NCBI GenBank assembly: GCA_024760905.1 | Contig: CM045729.1 | Location: 5,728,663 to 5,792,662 of the forward strand | DNA from: Plotosus lineatus | Taxonomy: Eukaryota; Chordata; Actinopteri; Siluriformes; Plotosidae | Length of the DNA: 64,000 bases | Reading direction: 5' to 3' | Shown here: piece by piece, positions 54,857 through 64,000 of the stretch | How positions within the stretch are numbered: the first letter of the stretch is position 1 | Layout of the letters: every line of letters starts with the position of its first letter | Translations under genes and position numbers: made by a program | Notes under the pieces: model-generated | The model's database searches: none | What the model was told of the DNA's origin: nothing | What the model saw: only the letters and a program-made list of their open reading frames with translations

Positions 54857-57300
54857 CATCATCATCATCATCATCATCATCTTCCGTTTAGTCCAGGGTC
54901 GGGTCACGGGGGCAGCAACCTAAGCAAAGAGGTCCAGACATCCCTCTCCCGAGCCACTTCCTCCAACTCTCCAGGGGGGACACCGAGGCGGTCCCAGACA
55001 AGCCGAGAGACATAGTCCCTCCAGCGTGTTCTAGGTCGACCCCGGGGTCTCTTCCCGGTTGGACATGCCCGAAACACCACACCAGGGAGGCGTCCGGGGG
55101 GCATTCTAACCAGATGCCCGAGCCACCTCAACTGGCCCTTCTCAATGCGGAGGAGCAGCGGATCTATTCCGAGCTCTCCATGGATGGTGGAGCTTCTCAC
55201 CTTATCTCTAAGAGAGAACCCCGCCACCCAGCGAAGGAAGCTCATTTCAGCCACTTGTATCCGTGATCTTGTTCTTTCGGTCATTACCCAAAGTTCGTGA
55301 TCATAGGTGAGGGTTGGAACGTAGATCGACTGGTAAATTGAGAGCTTCGCCTTGCGGCTCAGCTCCTCCTTCACCACGACGGACCAGTACAGGCACCGCT
55401 TAACAGCAGAGGCTGCAGCGATCCGTCTGTCGATCTCTCGCTCCATCCTTCCCTCACTCGTAAACAAGACCCCAAGATACTTAAAATCCTCCACTTGGGA
55501 CAGGACCTCATTCCTGACCCGGAGGGTGCATTCCACCATTGTCCGACTGAGAACCATGGCCTCAGACTTGGAGGTACTGATCTTCATCCCGGCTGCTTCG
55601 CACTCGGCTGCGAATCTCTCCAATGAGAGCTGGAGGTCCCGACTTGATGAAGCCAAAAAAAGCAAAAAGCAGAGACGATATCCGATGGCCACCAAACCAG
55701 AACCCCTCATCGCCTCGACTGCGCCTAGAAATTCTGTCCATAAAAATTATGAACAGAATCGGTGATAAAGGACAGCCTTGGCGGACTCCAACTCCCACTG
55801 GAAACGAATTCGACCTGCTGTTACCAATATGGACCAAACTCTGGCTCCGGTGATACAGTGACCGAATAGCTCGTAGCAACGGGTCCGGAACGCCGTACTC
55901 TCGGAGCACGCCCCACAAGATCGTACGAGGGACATGGTCGAAAGGCTTCTCCAAATCCACAATGCACATGTGGACAGATTGCACAAACTCCCATGCCCCC
56001 TCCAGAATCCTGTGGAGCATATAGAGTTGGTCAAGAGTGCTACGGCCAGGACGAAAACCACATTGCTCCTCCTGAATCTGAGGTTCGACTATCGATCGGA
56101 TCCTCCTCTCTAGTACCCCTGCATAGACTTTCCCAGGTAGGCTGAGGAGTGTAATTCCCCGATAATTGGAACACACCCTCCGGTCCCCCTTCTTAAAATT
56201 TGCGACCACCACCCCAGTTTGCCAATCCAGAGGTACAGCCCCTGATGACCACGCGATGTTGCAGAGACATGTCTACCAAGACAGTCCTACAACATCCAGA
56301 GCCCTGAGATATTCCGGGCTCTTTTTGACAACCTCAGTGACCTCCACTCCAGTGATGGGCGGACCCTCACCCGAATCCCCAGGGTCTTCCTCTTCCACGG
56401 AGGGTGTGTTGGTGGGATTGAGGAGGTCCTCAAAGTATTCCCTCCACCTCTCGACGACATCCCCAGTCAAGGTAAGCAGCTCCCCACCTCCACTGTAAAC
56501 AGTGTTTGTGAAGAACTGCTTCCCCCTCCTGAGGCATCGGATGGTGGTCCAGAATCTTTTTAAGGCCAACCGATAATCACTAGGCCCTCCTCCCACGCCC
56601 GAGATTTTGCATCTGCGACAGCCTCGGCTGCAGCACGTTTGGCCTGCGGGTACCCGTTTGCTGCCTTGGGAGTCCCACAGGCTAATAAAACCTGATAGGC
56701 CTCCTTCTTCAGCTGGACGGCCCCCTTCACCGCAGGTGTCCACCACCGGGTTCAGGGATTACCGCCATGACAAGCACCGACGACCTTACGGCCACAGCTA
56801 TGGGCTGCCGCCTCAGCAATGGAGGCACGAAACATGGCCCATTCGGATTCCATGTCCCCCGCCTCCTCCAGGATGTTAAAGGCCTCTCGGACAGGGGACT
56901 CCGCCAAACGTTCCCAGCAGACCCTGATTACACGCTTGGGCCTGCCAGGTCTGGAAGGCAACCTCCCCAACCACCGAAGCCAACTCAGGTAGTTATCCGT
57001 AGACAGCTCAGCTCTCTTCACCCGAGTGTCCAGAACATATGGTCGCAAGTCCGATGACATGGCTACAAAGTCAATCATCGAATTGCAACTTAGGGTGTCC
57101 TGGTGCCAAGTGCACTTATGGGCACCCTTATGTTCGAACATGGTGTTCATGATAGACAAACGGTGATGAGCACAGAAGTCCAACAACGAAACACCATTCG
57201 GATTCAGACTGGAGAGGCCGTACCTACCGATCACACCCTTCCAGGTCACATATCGTTGCCCACATGGGCGTTGAAGTCTCCCAAGACAACGAGTGAGTCT
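54857..57300 (-). mobile_element. Rex3 LINE (RTE clade), 5'-truncated
   Basis: The 3' end is an (ATC/GAT)n tail at 54857-54880. Two stretches match the Rex3 primer sites in common use for fishes, apart from a few mismatches (cggtgataaaggacagcctt near 55760 and accaccaccccagtttgcca near 56204). The 5' end stops inside the endonuclease domain. Confidence 0.92.
54904..57290 (-). pseudogene. Rex3 polyprotein remnant (endonuclease end, reverse transcriptase, C-terminus)
   Basis: Reading from high coordinates: LGDFNAHVGND and CTWHQDTLSCNSMIDFV (endonuclease, about 57290-56900), then NYRGITLLSLPGKVYAGVLE and GVRQGCPLSPILFIIFMDR (reverse transcriptase, 56212-55700), then YLGVLFTSEGRMEREIDRR and RWLGHLVRMPPGRLPG (C-terminus, 55560-54904). 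At 55651-55672 the expected FADD catalytic box is replaced by FAFFGF because of a short deletion, which also shifts the frame. Other shifts lie at about 56270-56760. Not functional. Confidence 0.9.
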
Positions 57301-58175
57301 CCCAATTACACAAAAAAATCACACAGTTATTAATAGTTATAATCATACTAATATACTTGCTTCTACTACTAGTACAGACGCTCCCCGACCTAAGTTTTTA
57401 ATTGGTTCCAGACGGCCCGAACTTTTTCCTTAATAACTAAAAAATGTAAATAAATATTAAAAAAAAATTATATTTAATTTTCAAAGAAACTGAATAGAAG
57501 GAAAATAGACCATTTCTAAACTAGACGCTCCACGACTTACGTTTTTAATTGGTTCCGGACGGCCGAACGTAAGTTGAAAGTGAATGTAAGTTATTACAGT
57601 GACGTATGATATATGACATGTGACGTATGACGCTCATACTGTACTATACATCCATAAATACCATTACCGTATCTCATAAAACACCCCTAAATCAATTATT
57701 ACAAACATAACATTGTAAAATAACATCAAATATATCAAATAATATCAACATTAATTTCAAATAAGTCACTTATTTATACCAAGTCACTTTACATGAAGCT
57801 TAAAACAATCAACGCTTACAATATGTGACGCGCTCAATACCGAAAGTAGTGTACTTGCAAAAGTAGTGTACTTGCTGTGGGTTATACAGATTTCAGGTCT
57901 TTCAAGTGTACAAGGGTGCCGTTGAACTCGTTTAGAACACAGCCTGCACTGATGCAGTCTCCCAGGAAAGCGGAGAGTTCTTTCTTTTGTGTAAGTAAGT
58001 AAGTAAACTTGATTCAAGAGATACATACAAAGAACAAGTACAAATCCTAATGAATATTAATATAAAAATAAGTATACACTCTTAGGATTCTGCTAAAAGA
58101 TAATAAATATAAAGATTGTGCTGATCTGAGCAGATAGTTAATTCATCTCTGTGTATGAGACTTGCACCCGAGGCT

Positions 58176-58312
58176 TACACTTCTTCTTCTTTTCCTTTCA
58201 GCTTTTCCCTTCAGGGGTCACCACAGCAAATCATCTGCCTCCATCTCACCCTATCCTTTGCATCTTCTTCTCTTATACCAGCTACCTTCATGTCCTGCTT
58301 CACTACACTTCT
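58176..58312 (-). mobile_element. RTE LINE 3' fragment with 9-bp target duplication
   Basis: 58185-58303 is the reverse of the LINE 3' end (tcaggggtcaccacagcaaa). tacacttct stands on both sides (58176-58184, 58304-58312). T1 copy 1 shows the site without the insert. Confidence 0.85.
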
Positions 58313-58433
58313 GACCAACCATATTTGCTTAGGGTTACAAAAGTCCGCAAAATAGTGTAAACAAAGATCACACAGACGACGTCTTAACACAAGGGTAACA
58401 CGCTATATAACTGATATAAAACGCAGCCATGAG

Positions 58434-61400
58434 GCGGGGGGGGGGCACTAACCAGTGTCTCTCCCCCTTATGCCGGTCCCAAGCCCGGATAAATGCAGAG
58501 GGTTGCGACAGGAAGGGCATCCGGTGTAAAACTTCTGCCACATTAAAAATGCAAATGGTCAAAACAAAGTTCATACCGGATCGGTCGAGGCCCGGGTTAA
58601 CAACGACCGCCATCAGTGCTGTCAACCAACAGGGTGCTGATGGAAATTGGACTACTGTTGGTCGAAGACGTCGAAGAAGGAGAGGCGGGAGGCGTGTCCG
58701 TAGGCAGAGAGAGAAGAGGAAATGCGTGAGCCTAGGACTGAGAGTAGGGACTTTGAATGTTGGAACTATGCAAGGAAAAGATAGGGAGCTGGCTGGCATG
58801 ATGCAGAGGAGGAAGGTGGACATACTGTGTGTTCAGGAGACCAGGTGGAAAGGTTGCAAGGCTAGAAGCTTAGGAGCAGGGTTTAAGCTGTTTTACCACG
58901 GTGTGGATGGGAAGAGAAATGGAGTAGGAGTCATCTTGAAGGAGGGGTTTGTCAGGAATGTTCTAAAAGTGAAAAGAGTGCCAGACAAAGTGATAAGTCT
59001 CAAGTTAGAAATTGAAGGCGTGATGGTCAATGTTGTTAGTGCTTATGCCCCACAGGCAGGATGTAAGCTAGAAGAGAATGAGAGATTCTGGAGTGACTTA
59101 GATGAAGTGATGCAGAGGTGAAAGAGTGGTCATTGGGGCAGACTTCAATGGACATGTTGGTGCAGGCAACAGAGGGGACGAGGAAGTGATGGGCAGGTTT
59201 GGTATCCAGGACAGGAACATAGAAGGACAGATGTTGATCGATTTTGCAAAAAGGATTGAAATGGCTGTGGTGAATACTTTCTTCCAGAAGAAACAGGACT
59301 ATAGGGTGACTTATGAAAGCGGAGGTAAGAGCACACAGGTAGACTACATCTTGTGTTGGCGATGTAATTTGAAGGAAGTCAGTGACTGCAAAGTAGTAGT
59401 GGGTGAGAGTGTTGCCAAACAGCATAGGATGGTGGTGTGCAGGATGACACTGATGGTGAGAAAGGTGAAGAAGGCAAAGACAGAGCAGAAGACAAAGTGG
59501 TGGAAGCTGAAAAAGGAAGAGTGTCGTGTTTTCTTCAAGGAGGAGTTGAAACAGGCTTTGGGTAGTCAGGAAGTGCTTCCAGATGACCGGACAACCATAG
59601 CCAATGTGATCAGGGAGACCGGTAGGAGAGTACTTGGTGTATCCTCTGGAAGAAAAGTCGATAAGGAAACTTGGTGGTGGAATGAGGAAGTGCAGGAGTG
59701 TGTACAAAAGAAGAGGTTAGCTAAGAAGAAGTGGGACATTGAGAGGACCGAAGAGAGTAAACAGGAGTACAGGGAGACACAGCGTAAGGCGAAGGTAGCG
59801 GTGTCAAAGGCCAAACAGAGGGCGTATGATGACTTGTATGATAGGTTGGACAGTAAGGAGGGAGAAAATGATTTATACAGGTTAGCACAGCAGAGAAATA
59901 GAGATGGGAAAGATGTGCAGCAAGTTAGAGTGATAAAGGACAGAGAGAGAAATGTATTGACCGATGACAGAAGTGTGCTGGGAAGATGGAAAGAGTACTT
60001 TGAAGAGCTGATGAATGAGGAACATGAGAGAGAAAAAAGAGTAGAAGGGGTGACCGTTGAGGACCAGGAAGTAGCAAGGATTAGTAAGGGAGAAGTGAGG
60101 AGGGCATTGAAGAGGATGAAGAGTGGAAAGGCAGTTGGCCCTGATGACATACCAGTTGAGGTATGGAAGTGTCTAGGGGAGGTAGCAGTAGATTTTCTGA
60201 CAAGAATATTCAACAAGGTCTTAGAAAGTGAGCAGATGCCAGAGGAATGGAGGAGAAGTGTGCTGGTGCCCATTTTTAAGAACAAGGGAGATGTACAGAG
60301 TTGTGGCAACTATAGAGGGATAAAGTTCATGAGCCATACAATGAAGTTATGGGAAAGAATAGTGGAAGCTAGACTAAGGGCAGAGGTCAGCATTTGTGAA
60401 CAACAGTTTGGTTTCATGCCAAGAAAGAGCACCACAGATGCAGTGTTTGCTTTGAGGATGTTAATAGAGAAGTACAGAGAAGGTCAGAAGGAGCTGCATT
60501 GTGCCTTTGTGGATCTGGAGAAAGCATATGACAGGGTGCCGAGAGAAGAACTGTGGTATTGTATGAGGAAGTCTGGAGTGGCAGAGAAGTATGTTAGAGT
60601 GGTGCAGGACATGTATGAGAGATGTAAGACAGTGGTGAGGTGTGCTGTCGGTGTGACAGAAGAGTTCAAGGTGGAGGTGGGACTGCATCAAGGGTCAGCT
60701 CTCAGCCCCTTCTTGTTTGCTATGGTGATGGACAGGCTGACAGACGAGGTGAGACAAGAATCTCCATGGACTATGATGTTTGCAGATGACATCGTGATCT
60801 GTAGTGAGAGCAGAGAACAAGTGGAGGAAAATCTAGAGAGGTGGAGGTATGCCCTGGAAAGGAGGGGAATGAAGGTTAGTCTCAGTAAGGCAGAATACAT
60901 GTGTGTGAACGACAAGGACCCAAGAGGAACAGTGAGGTTACAGGGGGCAGAGATAAAGAAGGTGGAGGATTTTAAGTACTTAGGCTCAACAATCCAGAGC
61001 AATGGAGAGTCTGGAAAAGAGGTGAAGAAGCGTGAGCAGACAGGTTGGAATGGTTGGAGAAAAGTGTCCGGTGTGATGTGTGATAGCAGAGTCTCGGCAA
61101 GAATGAAGGGAAAAGTCAGTGCAAGTACAAGACGGTGATGAGGCCAGCGATGTTGTATGGTTTAGAGACAGTGGCCCTGGGGAAAAGACAGGAGTCAGAG
61201 TTGGAGGTAGCAGAGATGAAAATGTTGAGGTTCTCTTTGGGAGTAACGAGGATGGATAGGATCAGAAATGAATACATCAGAGGGACAGCACATGTTAGAT
61301 GTTTTGGAGACAAAGTCAGAGAGGCTAGATTGAGATGGTTTGGACATGTACAGAGGAGAGATAGTGAGTATATTGGTAGTCGGATGCTGAGGTTGGAACT

Positions 61401-61568
61401 ACCAGGCAGAAGGCCCAGAGGAAGACCAAAGTGAAGATTTATGGATGTGGTGAAGGCGGACATGAAGGTCATTGGAGTAAGAGTAGAAGATGCAGAGGAT
61501 AGGGAGAGATGGAGGCAGATCATTTGCTGTGGCGACCCCTGAAGGGAACAGCCGTAACGAAAAGAAGT
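58434..61568 (+). mobile_element. RTE-clade LINE copy 2, near full length
   Basis: About 3.1 kb from the G-run and ccagtgtctctcccccttat to gaagggaacagccgtaacga. Carries endonuclease, reverse transcriptase and C-terminal coding with only a few lesions. Its 3' end is also the tail of the family A SINEs. Confidence 0.93.
58735..61536 (+). pseudogene. RTE LINE ORF: AP endonuclease plus reverse transcriptase, few lesions
   Basis: This is a target-primed retrotransposition protein (endonuclease nicks DNA; reverse transcriptase copies LINE RNA). Endonuclease: LRVGTLNVGTM and CVQETRWKG, 58735-59121; an 11-base loss relative to copy 1 at about 59118 shifts the frame; GADFNGHVG restarts in the next frame at 59126-61138. 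Reverse transcriptase: GPDDIPVEVWK, FVDLEKAYDRVPREEL, GLHQGSALSPFLFAMVMDRL, FADD catalytic box at 60779-60790, KYLGSTIQSNGESGKE. An 8-base insertion at about 61114 and a TGA at 61432-61434 (RGRPK then stop) break the C-terminus (LRWFGHVQRRDSEYIGSRM). Confidence 0.92.
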
Positions 61569-61620
61569 GTATGTATATATATATATATATATATACATGC
61601 ACACACACACACACACACAC
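61569..61620 (+). repeat. (TA)n-(CA)n microsatellite
   Basis: At the 3' junction of RTE copy 2, continuing the (TA)n that T1 copy 1 also has at 15313-15375. Confidence 0.9.
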
Positions 61621-61775
61621 ACTCAGTCTGTAGTTTGTAAACAATGAATGCAGTGTCATTACGTCAGCATATTACGTAGGTACGTCTAAACTACTCAAAA
61701 TTTGACTTAAAAAAAAAAACCGTAAAATCAAAAAAAAAAACGTAAAACGGATGAACGTAAGTCGGTGAGCATCTG

Positions 61776-62778
61776 TGTATATCTACTACTGTACTATTAC
61801 TACTTTTGCTAACAATAATGCCACTATTAATGATAATAACTTTATATTAATATAAACTTGTACATAATTTCTGTATATTCCACATAAAACATTTTCACCG
61901 GCACCTCAGAGTAAATAAACTGTCTATAATTTAATAAAACACACTATAAAAATCAAATTTCTTTTCTCATTACACACTAATTTACATTATATTATACAAA
62001 ATTATTGATTTTTAGTACCGCTGCTTTGGACAAAATATTGGCACCATATCTGTTTCTGTCACGCGACCCCCACTGGAGGGGCTACGGTATTATTTGGATT
62101 CTCATCATTATAGCAGTGGCAGAGATGGGCCAATACTTTGTTTTTGCAGATCAACAGACTGTTGCCAGTGATTTTAGACCTGAGAAGTTAGTTCAAATAA
62201 CAACTAAACTCACAACAAACACGATGAATATCTAAATTAATACAGTCATTATTATATTATTAATACTTGTCTGGTGACAGTGAAAAGCTTTAAGTCAGAA
62301 TCTATTTTTGTCTGTTTCAATACTGCTACTACTACAACTACTATAAATAACAACAACGAAAACATCAACAACAACAATAATGATGGCGATGATGATAATA
62401 ACAATGACACTACTACTACTAATCATAAAACTAGGCTTACTGCCTACACTCAGGCACAGATCTGAACAACATTCCCATTCAGGTATTCTGCGGTCCTTCT
62501 GAACTTGTTTGCTCCTCGACTCCTGTCTGTTCCTTGGTTTTTTTTTTGTTTGTTTTTGGGTTACAGCTGTGTAAAACAAGGTCATGTGCTTATACCCGCC
62601 TTGTAACCTACTTTGTTTGCACACGTTAAGACTCATGATCTGCTGACAGCACAGTGACAAGAACCTCTTTAACTTGACCTTTAACCCTGTTCTAATTCCA
62701 GAACATTCCATATATACTGCAGTTACTAAGTAATGTGATTGTACATGAACATTCACCAGTCCAATGCTGTGGGATTAA
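61776..62778 (-). other. SLC40A1 intron (presumed), AT-rich with triplet tracts
   Basis: TAC/AAC-type triplet tracts at 61776-61840 and 62315-62430. No exon of SLC40A1 or other gene recognised. Confidence 0.5.
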
Positions 62779-62902
62779 ATACATAATATAATATAATATA
62801 ATATAATAAAATAAAATATAATAAAATAAAATAAAATATAATATAATATAATATAATATAATATAATATAATATAATATAATATAATATAATATAATATA
62901 AA
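62779..62902 (+). repeat. (TATAA)n pentanucleotide satellite
   Basis: About 24 units of ataat with a few aaaat variants. Confidence 0.95.
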
Positions 62903-63726
62903 ATCATATAATATATCAAGAGGTTCAAAGTGAGCTGGGATTAGCACTGGTGGCTTTCTTTTAAAGATAACGTGTCAGTAACCCAGAATTCTTTGCGTTC
63001 CTGATCCGTTTCCAAGCGACACGGAGCTGCTGTTTACCCTTTAACCTATATCTTTTTTACCTTAACTGTGGTCTCAGAAAGATTAGGAATACTACTATAC
63101 ATTACAAACACACCAAATCCTAAGTGTGCACAACTAGGGGCGTAAATGTAGCAACGCTAAAACGTGAACCAATTCTGAGCACCAAGTTAATAACCATCAA
63201 AAACAAATCTTCATTTATGTTTGTTTAAATGTTTACTACCTTCAGCGGCACGAGCTGTTGTGGTTAATGCAGGACACTTTTACTTGAATGCAACGGACAC
63301 AATTTTGAGGAGTTTTAATGACAAAATTCTAGACAAAACTGTAATGAGATCCTTTAAAACTGCAAAGTGTAGCGGGAAACAAAACTGTCAAAAATATATG
63401 AAAATGTAGCTAAAAGGTTTAAAAATTCAATTTTATAAACGGAACAGAACTGGAGCTGAAACTGGAAAATACGCTGAAACCCGCTAAAGCCTTCAACATT
63501 TTAACAGAAATTATAAGAAACTCCTATAACCCTCATAACAAAATAAAACTGAAGCTAAAACCTCCTAAAACTGTAAAAATAAACAGAATAAAGGAAACTT
63601 GAAAAGTTTTAAATAAATGATACATTGAAAAATGTAAATAAATAAAATAAAACAAAACTGTAGCTAAAACAATTCTATTCCATTAACCTATTTTCATTAA
63701 CAATGACATAACATAACCTCATAGTG
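62903..63726 (-). other. presumed SLC40A1 intron, AT-rich
   Basis: 63430-63680 shows weak repetition of aaaactg(a/t)agctaaaac-type words. No coding region recognised. Confidence 0.5.
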
Positions 63727-64000
63727 CAGGAGTGGCCACCCCGGGACTCTTTGCCTGGTTTCACGCGGCTCTTATGTTCATGTAGAAGTTTTTGTTTGTG
63801 ATTTTTTTAATGTGCGTGTTCGCTTCTCCAGAGTTCAATGCAGTATTTTCAACAGTGCGCATGTGCATGAGATGAAAATACCGCAAAGCTTCCCAGTGTG
63901 AGCGAGATCATCGAAGTAAACAATTTGTGTCTCGTTCACTCTTAAAATGGCAGAAAAAAAGCACAGCAAAGCAAAACATGAAGAAGAGCTCAGGATGTTT
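63727..64000 (+). mobile_element. hAT element, 5' end, cut by window edge
   Basis: Starts caggagtggccaccccggga followed by a gcggctcttatg block, a hAT/Charlie-type end. At 63947 an open frame begins MAEKKHSKAKHEEELRMF and runs off the window. Starts of this kind belong to hAT transposases of the SCAND3/ZBED/GTF2IRD2 kind, so this could be a longer, possibly coding copy. Confidence 0.6.

Larger units (their letters stand above)
57375..61775. mobile_element. TA-flanked TIR element, family T1, copy 2, split by RTE insertions
   Basis: Outer ends cagacgctccccgacctaag (after TA) and gtaagtcggtgagcatctg. Internal sequence is the inverse of 15111-16130: the 57540-58175 and 58313-58433 segments match 15990-15370, and 61595-61775 matches 15300-15111. 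Split by an RTE fragment (58185-58303) and a near full RTE LINE (58434-61568). Confidence 0.85.

Overview
This window is vertebrate nuclear DNA, almost certainly from a teleost fish. The evidence is two intron-containing vertebrate genes with GT-AG splice sites, dense dinucleotide microsatellites, and fish-type transposons (Rex3 and another RTE-clade LINE, hAT, Tc1/pogo-type TIR elements, tRNA-derived SINEs). The species cannot be read from the sequence. There are no bacterial-type operons, CRISPR arrays or phage genes.

Layout. (1) Positions 1-30491, + strand: WDR75. I place all 21 coding exons by splice sites and reading frame; only the first few codons are missing, upstream of base 1. The visible protein is 829 residues with no internal stop. 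WDR75 is a nucleolar WD-repeat protein of the UTP-A (t-UTP) part of the small-subunit processome. (2) Positions 30492-45990: intergenic DNA with a nested transposon complex (32299-37134), more TIR elements, SINEs, a Tc1-like pseudogene and a telomere-like minisatellite. (3) Positions 45991-50844, - strand: the last four coding exons of SLC40A1 (ferroportin, the cellular iron exporter). The first four exons are not seen; the upstream intron would have to run from 50845 past the window end (more than 13 kb). (4) Positions 50845-64000: presumed SLC40A1 intron, filled by SINEs, a Rex3 copy, a near full-length RTE LINE nested in a TIR element, and the start of a hAT element.

The two genes converge tail to tail, the same neighbour order and orientation as in human 2q32. 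They have no known joint function; the arrangement supports the identifications. The genes look intact and ordinary. The unusual content is in the repeats: several insertions can be dated relative to each other because uninterrupted copies lie in the same window, exact target-site duplications are visible, and one SINE family is a chimera of a tRNA-like head with both the 5' and 3' ends of the resident RTE LINE. I found no convincing new cellular system.
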